NCBI RefSeq assembly: GCF_002355855.1
Contig: NZ_AP017655.1
Location: forward strand, 2,199,501-2,263,500
Direction of reading: 5' to 3'
From: Sphingobium cloacae
GTDB taxonomy: Bacteria; Pseudomonadota; Alphaproteobacteria; Sphingomonadales; Sphingomonadaceae
DNA: 64,000 bases
Both the position numbers and the translations under genes were made by a program. The first letter of the stretch is position 1. Every line of letters starts with the position of its first letter. Positions 1 through 9,038 of the stretch are shown here, piece after piece. The notes below the pieces were generated by a model. That model saw nothing but the letters and a program-made list of their open reading frames with translations. It did not search any database and was not told the origin of the DNA.

Positions 1-1
1 G

Positions 2-937
2 CTTTCGACGGTGGCGGGGGTCGCCGCCAATCCGCGATACCGCTTCGTCCAGGCCGATATATGCGACGGCGCGAAGGTGGCGGAGGCGATGGCGTCCTTC
101 CGCCCCGACATCGTCACGCATCTGGCGGCGGAAAGCCATGTCGATCGATCCATCGACGGGCCCGACGCCTTCATCCGCACCAATATCGTCGGCACGTTCC
201 GGATGCTGGCCGCCGCGCGCGATTACTGGAGCGCCCTCAAGGGCGAGGAGCGGGATCGCTTCCGTTTCCATCACATCTCCACGGACGAGGTCTACGGCTC
301 GCTGGGCGATACCGGCCTGTTCACCGAGGACACCGCCTATGATCCGCGCTCGCCCTATTCCGCGTCGAAGGCCGGCGCGGACCATCTGGTGAGCGCATGG
401 GGCCACACCTATGGCCTGCCGGTCCTCATCACCAACTGCTCCAACAATTACGGCCCCTATCATTTCCCGGAGAAGCTGATCCCGCTCATGATCGTCAAGG
501 CGCTCGCGGGGGAAGCGCTGCCGGTCTATGGCGCGGGCGATCAGGTGCGCGACTGGCTGTATGTCGACGATCATGTCCGCGCGTTGCAGGCCGTGTTCGA
601 ACGGGGGACGCCGGGGCACACCTATAATGTGGGCGGCGACAGCGAGAGGCGGAATATCGAGGTGGTGCGCGCGGTCTGCGCGATCCTCGACCGGCTGCGG
701 CCCGGGCCGGACGGCAGCCATGCCGACCGGATCGTCCATGTGGCCGACCGTCCGGGGCACGACCGGCGCTACGCCATCGACGCCGCCCGCATCCGGCGCG
801 AGCTGGGCTGGGAACCGCTGGAGAGCTTCGAAAGCGGGCTGGAAAAGACCGTGCGCTGGTATCTGGCCCATGAGGAGTGGTGGCGCGCCATCGTGCGGGA
901 CCGCGATTCCGGGCGCCGGCGCGGGCTGGCGGCCTGA
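2..937 (+). CDS. rfbB: dTDP-glucose 4,6-dehydratase, 5' end missing
   Basis: Converts dTDP-glucose to dTDP-4-keto-6-deoxyglucose, the first committed step after RfbA in dTDP-L-rhamnose synthesis; cytosolic, NAD-dependent. The reading frame is open to the window edge, and the NAD-binding Rossmann glycine motif expected at the N-terminus is missing, so roughly 50 residues lie outside. Visible family signatures are the ADICDG segment, [13 protein letters not shown], the HISTDEVYG strand, the catalytic Tyr and Lys of YSASKAGAD, and the C-terminal GHDRRYAID segment. rfbD begins 20 bases after its stop, so the two are co-transcribed with rfbA. The identification is firm; only the start is unknown. 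Confidence 0.95.
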   Translation, partial: LSTVAGVAANPRYRFVQADICDGAKVAEAMASFRPDIVTHLAAESHVDRSIDGPDAFIRTNIVGTFRMLAAARDYWSALKGEERDRFRFHHISTDEVYGSLGDTGLFTEDTAYDPRSPYSASKAGADHLVSAWGHTYGLPVLITNCSNNYGPYHFPEKLIPLMIVKALAGEALPVYGAGDQVRDWLYVDDHVRALQAVFERGTPGHTYNVGGDSERRNIEVVRAVCAILDRLRPGPDGSHADRIVHVADRPGHDRRYAIDAARIRRELGWEPLESFESGLEKTVRWYLAHEEWWRAIVRDRDSGRRRGLAA

Positions 938-957
938 GGGGGGAGGAGGCAGCGACG

Positions 958-1845
958 ATGCGGACCATCCTCGTCACCGGCGGCGCGGGGCAGCTGGGCA
1001 CCGCGCTGCGCGCCCTGCCCCTGCCGCAGGGCTGGTCGATCCATGCGGCGGACCGGACGACGCTCGACCTGCGGGACAGCGACGCGATCGGCCGCTTCAT
1101 CGCGCGGGGCCACCACGCCGCCGTCATCAATGCGGGCGCCTATACCGACGTGGACGGGGCCGAAACCGACGTGGTGGAAGCATGGCGCATCAATGCCCTG
1201 GCCCCCGCCGCGCTGGCGGCGGCCTGCGCGGAGGCGGGCATCCCGCTCGTCCATGTGTCGACCGACTATGTTTTCGACGGCGACGGGGACCGGATGCGCC
1301 AGCCGCACGATCCGGTGCGGCCGCTCGGCGTCTATGGCGCTTCGAAGGCGGCGGGGGAAATGGCGGTCACAACGGCCGGGGGGCAGCATGCGATCGTGCG
1401 GACGGCGTGGCTCGTCTCCGCCCATGGCCATAATTTCGTGCGGACGATGCTGCGCCTCGCCGCCGAAAGGGACAGCATCGGCGTCGTTTCCGACCAGCGG
1501 GGCAGCCCGACCTCCGCCGCCGATCTGGCGCGGGCGCTTGCCGCCATCGCCATGGGGCTGGCGCTCGATCCGGAGGCGCCCGCGGGCATCTATCATTTCA
1601 GCAACCGTGGCGCGGTCAGCTGGGCCGATTTCGCCCGCGTCATCCTGGCGGGATCGGCGGCACGCGGCGGTCCCCGCGCAAGGATCGAGAATATCGCTTC
1701 GTCCGCCTATCCCATGCGCGCGCGCCGTCCCGCCCGTTCGCTGCTCTGCACGCAGGCGATCGAGCGGGATTACGGCATCGTGCCGCGTCCGTGGGAGGAG
1801 GCGCTGGACGAGATATTGGATCAACTGATGGGGAAGAAGCTATGA
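958..1845 (+). CDS. rfbD: dTDP-4-dehydrorhamnose reductase
   Basis: Last enzyme of dTDP-L-rhamnose synthesis, reducing dTDP-4-keto-rhamnose with NAD(P)H. 295 residues, a normal length. The N-terminus shows the Rossmann motif VTGGAGQLG, followed by [13 protein letters not shown], then STDYVFDG and the catalytic Tyr/Lys in [10 protein letters not shown] chose the ATG at 958 because a GGAGGAGG ribosome site sits just ahead of it and the nucleotide-binding strand begins immediately; the frame stays open upstream but that part is not family-like. Its stop overlaps the rfbA start by four bases (ATGA), which implies translational coupling. Confidence 0.96.
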   Translation: MRTILVTGGAGQLGTALRALPLPQGWSIHAADRTTLDLRDSDAIGRFIARGHHAAVINAGAYTDVDGAETDVVEAWRINALAPAALAAACAEAGIPLVHVSTDYVFDGDGDRMRQPHDPVRPLGVYGASKAAGEMAVTTAGGQHAIVRTAWLVSAHGHNFVRTMLRLAAERDSIGVVSDQRGSPTSAADLARALAAIAMGLALDPEAPAGIYHFSNRGAVSWADFARVILAGSAARGGPRARIENIASSAYPMRARRPARSLLCTQAIERDYGIVPRPWEEALDEILDQLMGKKL

Positions 1846-2711
1846 AGGGCATCATTCTGGCCGGCGGATCGGGCACGCGGCTCTACCCGGCCACCCTCGC
1901 GGTGAACAAGCAGCTGCTGCCCGTCTATGACAAGCCGATGATCTATTATCCGCTGTCCGTGCTCATGCTGGCGGGGATACGCGACATCCTCCTCATCTCC
2001 TCGCCGGACTATCTGGACAGCTACCGCCGCCTCTTCGGCGACGGCACGACATGGGGGCTCCACATTCATTATGCCGAACAGCCCAGGCCGGAAGGGCTGG
2101 CGCAGGCGTTCCTGATCGGGGCCGACTTCATCGGCGACGATCCGGTCGCGCTGGTCCTGGGCGACAACATCTTCTTCGGCGCGCATCTGACCACGCTGCT
2201 GCGCAATGCGATGGCGCGAACGCACGGCGCCACGGTGTTTTCCTACAGGGTCGACGATCCGGAACGCTATGGCGTCGTCGAATTGGGTCCGGACGGCCGC
2301 GCGCTCAGCATCGAGGAAAAGCCCGCACATCCCAAGTCGAACTGCGCGGTTACGGGCCTTTATTTCTACGACAATCGGGTCGTCGATTTCGCGCGCCGCC
2401 TCATCCCTTCCGAGCGGGGCGAACTGGAGATCAGCGACATCAACCGCCTCTACATGGAAACGGGCGATCTCCATGTCGAGCAGATGGGCCGCGGTTATGC
2501 CTGGCTCGACACAGGCACGCATGACAGCCTGATCGAAGCGTCCGAATTCGTCCGCACCGTCCAGAATCGGCAGGGCATCCAGATCGCCTGTCTGGAGGAG
2601 ATCGCCTATCAGCAAGGATTCATCGACAGGGCGCAGGCCATCGCGCGCGGCGAAGCCTTCGCCAAGACCGCCTATGGCCAAGCCATCATCATGGCCGCCC
2701 AGGGTCGATGA
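1842..2711 (+). CDS. rfbA: glucose-1-phosphate thymidylyltransferase
   Basis: Makes dTDP-glucose from glucose-1-phosphate and dTTP, the entry step to dTDP-rhamnose for LPS or exopolysaccharide. 289 residues, the usual size. The N-terminal nucleotidyltransferase signature ([11 protein letters not shown], then [16 protein letters not shown]) and VLGDNIFFG are clear, with EEKPAHPKS and [10 protein letters not shown] further on. The start at 1842 overlaps the rfbD stop and places the signature at residue 5, as in the family. It is the third gene of an rfbB-rfbD-rfbA run; rfbC is not visible and may lie elsewhere. Confidence 0.96.
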   Translation: MKGIILAGGSGTRLYPATLAVNKQLLPVYDKPMIYYPLSVLMLAGIRDILLISSPDYLDSYRRLFGDGTTWGLHIHYAEQPRPEGLAQAFLIGADFIGDDPVALVLGDNIFFGAHLTTLLRNAMARTHGATVFSYRVDDPERYGVVELGPDGRALSIEEKPAHPKSNCAVTGLYFYDNRVVDFARRLIPSERGELEISDINRLYMETGDLHVEQMGRGYAWLDTGTHDSLIEASEFVRTVQNRQGIQIACLEEIAYQQGFIDRAQAIARGEAFAKTAYGQAIIMAAQGR

Positions 2712-2825
2712 ACCGGTCCTCGGAACGCGAGGATGGCGTCGCCATGCGCGCCGGTCCTTTGACGCAAGGGGCCGCGAAAAGACGGGCGTCAGCGGCAGCC
2801 GATATATCCGGCCCCTTGCCGAGCC

Positions 2826-5800
2826 TCAAAACGACCAGGTCAGCGCGGCGCGCGCCACGCTGTCCCGGGCGCCGCGCGGCAATGCGCCGCTATAGCCCAG
2901 GTTCAGGCGGAGAGCGGGAGTCAAGGCGGCGTCCAGGCTCAGTTCGCCGACCAGACTGTCCTGCGCGATCCGCGCGCCGGTGATGGTGAACCGCCTGCCG
3001 CCCAGCGCGGCCTCGATCATGCCGGTTCGATCCCCGAAGGCATGCTGCCAGGCTGCCGAAGCCCGCAGCGAGAGCGAGGCGCCGCCGAGCGGGATGGCCG
3101 TCCGGCCGCGAACGCCCATCGTCGTGTAGCTGGTGCGCAACCTGTCCCGCGCCAGATCCAGCGCGGCGACATTGCCGGCTTCCCGGCTGCTGCCGACGCT
3201 GAGCGCGACATGGGTCAGGCCGACAAAGGGCTCCAGCGCGCCCTCGTCGAAATCGACGCGATAAGCGGCTTCGGCAAAGGCCTGCATCGTCGTGGCGCGA
3301 TAGCGCGACTGCACCCCTTCCTGAAATCCGTTGAAGGTCACGAGGCGTTGCGCCGCCACATCCTGCCAGCCGAATATCAGCCCGCCGCCAAACCCCAGCG
3401 GGCCGCTGGCGCCACCGGCATAGACGCCGGCATGATAGCCATCGATGTCCGCATTGCCGCGCCCGTGCAGTGCGTCGCGGTGGTGGCCGCCGAGCATGCC
3501 GATGCGGAAACCGCCGGGCGTCTGGGCCTCGACACCGGCGAGCGTCCCCATCATGTCCCCCGCGAGCGTCGAAACGCCGGAATGGCCCGTCCAGTGCCGC
3601 GAGCTATCCAGCACCTGCCCCCACATGGCAAGGCCCGGAGCCGTCCGGCGGGTGCGCAACTGGTCGAGCGTGGCTTCGCGGGAAAGCCGGCTGTTTTCGA
3701 TCAGGGCGGTCCGCAACGAGGCATGAAACTCACCGGAGAGACTGTCGAACGCCTGACGGGCGGTGGCGGCGTCGGCCGTCACCACGGCATCATAGGCCCC
3801 GTTGTCCGACGACAGCGATTCCAGCGCGGCCGCGGTCGCACGCTGGTTGTCGGTGGCGGCGACCTGATCGAAGCGGACGTCGTTGCGCTCCAGCGTCAGC
3901 GTGACGGCATGGGGCGTGTAGCCAAGGCTGGGCGTCAGGAAGGCGAAGGTCGACCTCACATCGTCGAACCGGCCCTCTATGCCGCCCCGGGCGGTGAGGA
4001 TCGTGTAAGTGGCGCGCGGACGGTAGGCGCCGTTCGGGCCGACATGGGCGACCGTGCCGGCCAGCGTGGCTTTCCCCAGCACATCGATGCGATCGCTGGC
4101 GGCGCCGGTCGGATCGACTTCGACCTCGTAGCGCGCGCCGGACGCGATCAGGAGGTCACCCTGCACCGTGAGCGTGCGGATCGACGGTCCCGGCGCGATG
4201 CGGCCGCCCGGATCGACGCGGACGGAACCCATGCTGCCATATCCGGCCAGCGCCGCATCGGCCGCGACCGTCAGCCTGCCCCGGATGGCGCCTTCCACCG
4301 TCAGCGATCCGGCGCGAACCAGCGTGTCGCCCGTGAAGCCCCGGGAATCCGTGCCCAGCGCCAGATTGCCCGCCCCTGCCTTGACGAACCGCCCCGATCC
4401 CGCAAGCCTGCCGAGATAACGCGTGTTGGAGGCGCTCGCAAATTCGATCGATCCCTTCGGATGGAGCGTCGCATCGCCGATGAACCGGCCCGCATTGGTG
4501 AGAAGGCGTCCCTCCTCGACCGTCCAGTCGAGGCTGCTCCTGCCCGTCAGCGTGAGATCGCCGGCCCCGCGCTTCACGAGGGAGCCCGCCACGCCGTCCA
4601 GCGAGGCGATGTCGCTCCTGAAGGTGCCGTTTCCGCGCTGGTCGAAAATCACGGTCCCGGCGTTGGACAGGTCGCCGCGGATGGAGCGCGCGTCGCCGAC
4701 GAGGGAGCCCGCCTCGACATCGATACCGAATGTCCGGTCATTGTCGCCCGACAGGATCAGCGTGCCGGCATCGCGCTTCACCAGAACGCCGCCGCCGGTG
4801 ATCCGGGAGGCGATCTCCACCGTGACGCCCGACGAAGCGGCACTGCCGTCGCCGACGCGGATCACGGTGCGCCGGCCGCCCGACAGCGTCAATGGATCGC
4901 CCGACAGCCGGTAGCCGGACGTGGCGAACTGCATCCCGCCGGTCGAGACCGCGCCGTTCGCGTCATCGATCAGCACATGCCCGCCCCGGCCGGCGAAGAT
5001 GGCGAAGTCGCCCGGCCCGGCCGGATCGTTATGCGCGCCGTCCGAGCCGGTCCAGCCCAACGTGCCGTTGGCCCAGACGCCGGGGCCGCCATCGACCACG
5101 CCATTGCCGTAGCGGGTGGCGTCGCCGCCGTCCCAGAAACGGAGCGCACGGTCGCCGGTCGCGGCCACGATATTCACTTGCCCCGGCGTCGCGGTCTGAA
5201 CCGAAAGCGTGCCGCTCCCCTGACCGGGCGGCAGCGCACCGATTTGCAGCCCATTGTCCGTCAATTGCCCGCCATAGCTGAACAAGCGGTAGACGCCCTG
5301 GCCGAGCGGCAGGTTGCCGCCGATATTGAGCGTGCCGTCCAACGTCAGATCGCCTTCCACGGCGAATAGCGGCGGCGCGTCCGTCCCGGCGAAAACGGCG
5401 TCGATGACCGCGCCCGGACCCAGCGTCAGGCTGGAGAAGCCGAGCGTGCCGCCAGCCGAGCCGACGAGGCGTCCGCCGGAATCGACCCTGGCCGCGCCCA
5501 CCCGGCCCGCACCGGAAAGCACCCCATGGGAGCCGACCGAAAGACTGCCGCCCAACGCGCCGTCGACGCGGAGCGCCGCGCCCGCCACCCGCGTCTGTCC
5601 CGTGAAGCCGCCGGACTGGCCGGTGAGGACGACCATGCCTTCTCCCGCCAGATCGAGGGCGCCGCTTCCCGACAGGGCATAGTGATAGGCCGCCTCCGTG
5701 TCGGACGGGCCGCCGGTGAGCGTCAGCTTTCCGGCGGCTCCGATGGCCATGTTGCCGCCCAGCCTCGCGGCCGGCGAGACGAGCCGCCCTTCCTCGATCC

Positions 5801-6557
5801 GCCAGTCGAGGCTGCTGCCGCCGATCGTGAGCGCGCCCTGGCCGCGCTTGACCATCAGGCCCCAGCTGCTGAACAAGCCGCCGATGCCGCCGGTGAAGGT
5901 GCCGTCCTCCTTCTGGTCGAAAATCACGGTGCCGGCATTTTCCAGCTCGCCGCGGATCGATCGGGTGTCGCCGATCAACGTCCCGGCATCGACGCGCGTG
6001 CCGCCCGTATAGCTGTTGTCGCCGGTCAGGATCAGCGTGCCGAAATCGTTGAACAGCAACCCGCTGTCGCCGGTCAGTTCCGCGTCTATCCGGGTCGTCA
6101 CGCCCGGACCGGGACGGATCGACGTATAGGCTCCGCCGTCGAGCCGCAGCCGGCCGCCCGTCAGGCGATAGCCATCCGTCAGGAACTGCATGCCGGTGAT
6201 GGACGGCGCCGTCAGGGAATCGTCGATCGTCACGGTTCCCGCGGCGCCCTGGAACAGGACGAAGGCCGGCACCGGCCGCATAGGGCCATTGACGGCGCCC
6301 TGGGCATCGGTCCAGCTGGGATCATGGGCATTCCAGCGCCCCGATCCGCCGTCGACGACGCCATTCTCGTGCAGGGCGGGATCGCTCCCATCCCAGAAGC
6401 GGAGCGATGGCCCCGCGCCAGCCTGCGCCTCGATCGTCTGGGCGCCCACGGGGACGGCCATGACCGCCAGACCGATTCCGATACAATATAGACCGGAACA
6501 GGCACGATGACCTGCGGCGTTCCGGTCAGCTGTCCAAGCGCGATTCCCCTGCGTCAC
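2826..6557 (-). CDS. autotransporter with duplicated beta-strand-repeat passenger
   Basis: A large surface or secreted protein of the type V secretion family, about 1243 residues. A hydrophobic signal segment near residues 20-38 ends in PVGAQ. The passenger follows, rich in autotransporter-associated repeats of the form GTLILTGDNSYTGGT. It consists of two homologous halves of about 450 residues: both open with LRFWDG, continue through NGVVDGG and GMQF, and share GTVIFDQ and SSLDW. The last 270 or so residues form a beta-barrel that starts at MWGQVLDSSRHW and ends in an aromatic residue (TWSF), as outer-membrane barrels do. The frame extends upstream to a TTG at 6614, but the GTG at 6557 has a purine-rich AAGAGGGGG site seven bases ahead and gives a normal-length signal peptide. 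Passenger function cannot be told from sequence; adhesion is a guess. Confidence 0.88.
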   Translation of the reverse strand: MTQGNRAWTADRNAAGHRACSGLYCIGIGLAVMAVPVGAQTIEAQAGAGPSLRFWDGSDPALHENGVVDGGSGRWNAHDPSWTDAQGAVNGPMRPVPAFVLFQGAAGTVTIDDSLTAPSITGMQFLTDGYRLTGGRLRLDGGAYTSIRPGPGVTTRIDAELTGDSGLLFNDFGTLILTGDNSYTGGTRVDAGTLIGDTRSIRGELENAGTVIFDQKEDGTFTGGIGGLFSSWGLMVKRGQGALTIGGSSLDWRIEEGRLVSPAARLGGNMAIGAAGKLTLTGGPSDTEAAYHYALSGSGALDLAGEGMVVLTGQSGGFTGQTRVAGAALRVDGALGGSLSVGSHGVLSGAGRVGAARVDSGGRLVGSAGGTLGFSSLTLGPGAVIDAVFAGTDAPPLFAVEGDLTLDGTLNIGGNLPLGQGVYRLFSYGGQLTDNGLQIGALPPGQGSGTLSVQTATPGQVNIVAATGDRALRFWDGGDATRYGNGVVDGGPGVWANGTLGWTGSDGAHNDPAGPGDFAIFAGRGGHVLIDDANGAVSTGGMQFATSGYRLSGDPLTLSGGRRTVIRVGDGSAASSGVTVEIASRITGGGVLVKRDAGTLILSGDNDRTFGIDVEAGSLVGDARSIRGDLSNAGTVIFDQRGNGTFRSDIASLDGVAGSLVKRGAGDLTLTGRSSLDWTVEEGRLLTNAGRFIGDATLHPKGSIEFASASNTRYLGRLAGSGRFVKAGAGNLALGTDSRGFTGDTLVRAGSLTVEGAIRGRLTVAADAALAGYGSMGSVRVDPGGRIAPGPSIRTLTVQGDLLIASGARYEVEVDPTGAASDRIDVLGKATLAGTVAHVGPNGAYRPRATYTILTARGGIEGRFDDVRSTFAFLTPSLGYTPHAVTLTLERNDVRFDQVAATDNQRATAAALESLSSDNGAYDAVVTADAATARQAFDSLSGEFHASLRTALIENSRLSREATLDQLRTRRTAPGLAMWGQVLDSSRHWTGHSGVSTLAGDMMGTLAGVEAQTPGGFRIGMLGGHHRDALHGRGNADIDGYHAGVYAGGASGPLGFGGGLIFGWQDVAAQRLVTFNGFQEGVQSRYRATTMQAFAEAAYRVDFDEGALEPFVGLTHVALSVGSSREAGNVAALDLARDRLRTSYTTMGVRGRTAIPLGGASLSLRASAAWQHAFGDRTGMIEAALGGRRFTITGARIAQDSLVGELSLDAALTPALRLNLGYSGALPRGARDSVARAALTWSF

Positions 6558-6784
6558 GAGCGCCCCCCCTCTTGTGGGAGGCACACAAGGCGTCCTGGAC
6601 GCGTCTCCACTCAATTCATTTGCGTCGAAACGTTAAGCAGATGGGCGCGATGGTGAGGGCATCGGGCGATCCCCCGGCGGTAAGCGCCGCCACTTCCGCC
6701 GCGCCATCGCGGCAACGCCGAACCGGGGCATGACGGATCAACGCCGCGAACCCGTGATGTAGTCCGACCGATTTCAGGGAGAAA

Positions 6785-6859
<75 letters not shown>

Positions 6860-6972
6860 ACTTAATCGTCGCGCGGCCCCTTATCGGACGGCGGAGCCGG
6901 GCCTATGGCCGTGCGTGGGCGGCTTGTCAAGGCGGCTTGCGGCGCGCGGGGCAATTTGCTTAAGCGCCGGTC

Positions 6973-7131
6973 ATGAGCAACGGACAGGACGAACGCAAGG
7001 CGCGATTGGCGCAGGCGCTGCGCGACAATCTGCGCCGCCGCAAGGCGCAGGCGCGCGCCGGGACCGCCGCCTCAAGGCCAGCCGATCGCGACCGCGACGG
7101 CGATGCCCAGCGCCACGACGAAACCGACTGA
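6973..7131 (+). CDS. small highly basic hypothetical protein
   Basis: A 52-residue ORF rich in Arg, Lys and Ala. The core KARLAQALRDNLRRRKAQARA would form one basic helix, followed by an Asp/Arg-rich tail. I believe short proteins of this composition recur in sphingomonads, but no function is known to me. There is no strong ribosome site ahead of it. Its 3' half lies opposite the 25-residue membrane ORF at 7072-7149 on the other strand; the two might both be real, but one may be a shadow. Confidence 0.45.
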   Translation: MSNGQDERKARLAQALRDNLRRRKAQARAGTAASRPADRDRDGDAQRHDETD

Positions 7132-7149
7132 CAGGGCGGACCTGTTCAT
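7072..7149 (-). CDS. 25-residue single-span membrane peptide
   Basis: A very short ORF starting with ATG inside the stop region of the aminopeptidase P gene (ATGA overlap at 7146-7149). The product is MNRSALS followed by an uninterrupted hydrophobic stretch (VGFVVALGIAVAVAIGW) and a terminal Pro: a small basic N-terminus and one membrane-spanning helix. The four-base overlap would allow translation by re-initiation after the peptidase. It is antisense to the basic 52-residue ORF. Conservation of the peptide in related genomes is the test; for now it is a candidate. Confidence 0.4.
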   Translation of the reverse strand: MNRSALSVGFVVALGIAVAVAIGWP

Positions 7150-8927
7150 AACGGCGCGCAGGCGGCCTCCAGCCAGTCGAGCGCCGCGCCGTCCAGTTGC
7201 GGCCCGACCACCTCCAGCACCTTCGCATGATAGGCGTCGATCCAGCCGCGCTCCTCGCCGCTCAGCATGTCCGTCGCGATCAGGTTGCGGTCGATGGGCG
7301 CGAAGGTCAGCGTCTCGAAACCCAGCACTTCCTTTTCCGCGCCGGGCACTGCGCGTTCCTCGACCAGCACCAGATTTTCGATGCGGATGCCATATTCGCC
7401 GGTCTTGTAATAGCCCGGCTCGTTGGAAAGGATCATGCCCGCCTGCAACGGCTCGTCGCCGCCGCCGAAGGTCGCGATCCGCTGCGGCCCTTCATGCACC
7501 GACAGGAAGCTGCCGACGCCATGGCCGGTGCCATGGGCATAATCCAGCCCCTCCGCCCAGAGATATTGCCGCGCCAGCGTGTCGAGCTGCCCGCCGCGCG
7601 TCCCCTTGGGGAAGACCGCGCGGGCGAGCGCGACATGGCCCTTCAGCACCAGCGTGAAGCGGCGCTTCATCTCCTCGCTGGGCGTGCCGATGGCGACGGT
7701 GCGGGTCACGTCGGTCGTGCCGTCGCGATATTGCCCGCCCGAATCGACCAGATAGAGCGAATCGCGCTCGATGGGCCGGTTGGTCTTTTCCTCGACGCGG
7801 TAATGCACCACCGCGCCGTTCGGCCCCGCGCCGCTGATCGTGTCGAAGGACAGGTCCTGCAATTCGCCGGTGTCGCGGCGGAACGACTCCAGCTTCGCCG
7901 CCGCGCCCAGTTCATCGACGCCGCCCCTGGGCGCTTCCACCGCGATCCAGTGCAGGAAGCGCGACAGCGCCGCCCCGTCGCGGCGTTGCGCGGCCTTGTG
8001 CCCGGCGATCTCGACCGGATTCTTGATCGCCTTGGGCAGCACGGCCGGATCGCGCAGCGCCAGCACCTGCGCGCCGGCTTCCTCCAGCCCTTCGAAGATC
8101 GCCGCCACCGCCCGTTCGGGATCGGCCACCACCGTCCTGCCCGCAAAGCCTTTCAGCGCATCGGGAAAAGCGGCGCGGTCATGCACCCGCACGGCGTTGC
8201 CCAGATGCTTGACCACCGCCTCGTCGATCTTCTCCGGTGCGACATAAAGGTCGGCGGTCGCATCGGCGTTCACGACGGCATAAGCCAGCGCGACCGGCGT
8301 ATGGTCCACATCCCGCCCGCGGATGTTGAAGGTCCATGCAATCGAATCGAGCGCGGAGAGCACCACGGCATCGGCCCGTTTCGACGCGAGCCAGTCCGCC
8401 ATCTCCTGCCGCTTCTCCGCCGCGCTCTTCCCGGCATGACGGTCCTCATGCACCACCAGCCTCGCGGCGCTGGGCGCGGGGCGGTCGGGCCAGACGGCAT
8501 CGACCGGATTGCTGTCCACCGCCACCAGTTCCGCGCCGCGCTCCGCCAGCGCCTCGCTCGCCGCCTTCACCCAGGCGCGGGTGTGCAGCCACGGGTCGTA
8601 GCCGATGCGCCCGCCCTGCGCGGCGTGCTGGCCCAGCCATTCCGCGACGGACGTCTGCGGCACGCTTTCATATTGCCAATACGCGCCGTCCACCTGCTCG
8701 CGCACCTGCAAGGTATAGCGCCCGTCGACGAAGATCGCCGCTTCCTCCGGCAGCACCACGGCGCTGCCCGCCGACCCCTGAAAGCCGGTCAGCCAGGCGA
8801 GGCGCTGGGCATAGGCGCCGACATATTCGCTCATATGCTCGTCGGTCAGCGGCACGACGAAACCGTCCAGCCGGTCGCGCGCCAGTTGCGCGCGCAGGGC
8901 GTTGAGACGGTCTTCATAGGTGGACAT
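7146..8927 (-). CDS. pepP: Xaa-Pro aminopeptidase (M24B), three-domain type
   Basis: A metallopeptidase that releases N-terminal residues preceding proline. 593 residues, matching the longer three-domain aminopeptidase P seen in eukaryotic cytosol and many proteobacteria: two creatinase-like N-terminal domains, then the M24 pita-bread domain. Metal ligands are visible as the Asp residues of YLVDSGGQY and GTTDVTR, the His of GTGHGVGSF, and the Glu residues of NEPGYY and RIENL. The frame continues far upstream, but the ATG at 8927 has a GAGGAAGC ribosome site and begins the family-like MSTYEDRLNALR. Divergent from oligopeptidase B across about 110 bases, suggesting joint control of peptide breakdown. 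Confidence 0.95.
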   Translation of the reverse strand: MSTYEDRLNALRAQLARDRLDGFVVPLTDEHMSEYVGAYAQRLAWLTGFQGSAGSAVVLPEEAAIFVDGRYTLQVREQVDGAYWQYESVPQTSVAEWLGQHAAQGGRIGYDPWLHTRAWVKAASEALAERGAELVAVDSNPVDAVWPDRPAPSAARLVVHEDRHAGKSAAEKRQEMADWLASKRADAVVLSALDSIAWTFNIRGRDVDHTPVALAYAVVNADATADLYVAPEKIDEAVVKHLGNAVRVHDRAAFPDALKGFAGRTVVADPERAVAAIFEGLEEAGAQVLALRDPAVLPKAIKNPVEIAGHKAAQRRDGAALSRFLHWIAVEAPRGGVDELGAAAKLESFRRDTGELQDLSFDTISGAGPNGAVVHYRVEEKTNRPIERDSLYLVDSGGQYRDGTTDVTRTVAIGTPSEEMKRRFTLVLKGHVALARAVFPKGTRGGQLDTLARQYLWAEGLDYAHGTGHGVGSFLSVHEGPQRIATFGGGDEPLQAGMILSNEPGYYKTGEYGIRIENLVLVEERAVPGAEKEVLGFETLTFAPIDRNLIATDMLSGEERGWIDAYHAKVLEVVGPQLDGAALDWLEAACAPL

Positions 8928-9038
8928 TGCAGCTTCCTCGTCTATCGGCCCTTGGCAGAGGCCGCAAAGCCGACAACATAGAGGGCGGCGGGCGCTTATG
9001 CCAGCATCCGCCGCCGCAACGAAGAAGATGGAAGCTGA

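Noticed and set aside
3042..5369. 775-codon open frame on plus strand opposite the autotransporter
   Set aside because: The GC-rich third-position bias of the real gene keeps the opposite strand open; the product is Arg/Gly-rich without any family pattern.
6558..6614. TTG start for the autotransporter
   Set aside because: The GTG at 6557 has a good ribosome site and normal signal length; the extra 19 residues are not signal-like.
7197..8981. 594-codon plus-strand frame opposite pepP
   Set aside because: Same cause; the protein has no motif, while the minus strand encodes clear M24 metal ligands.
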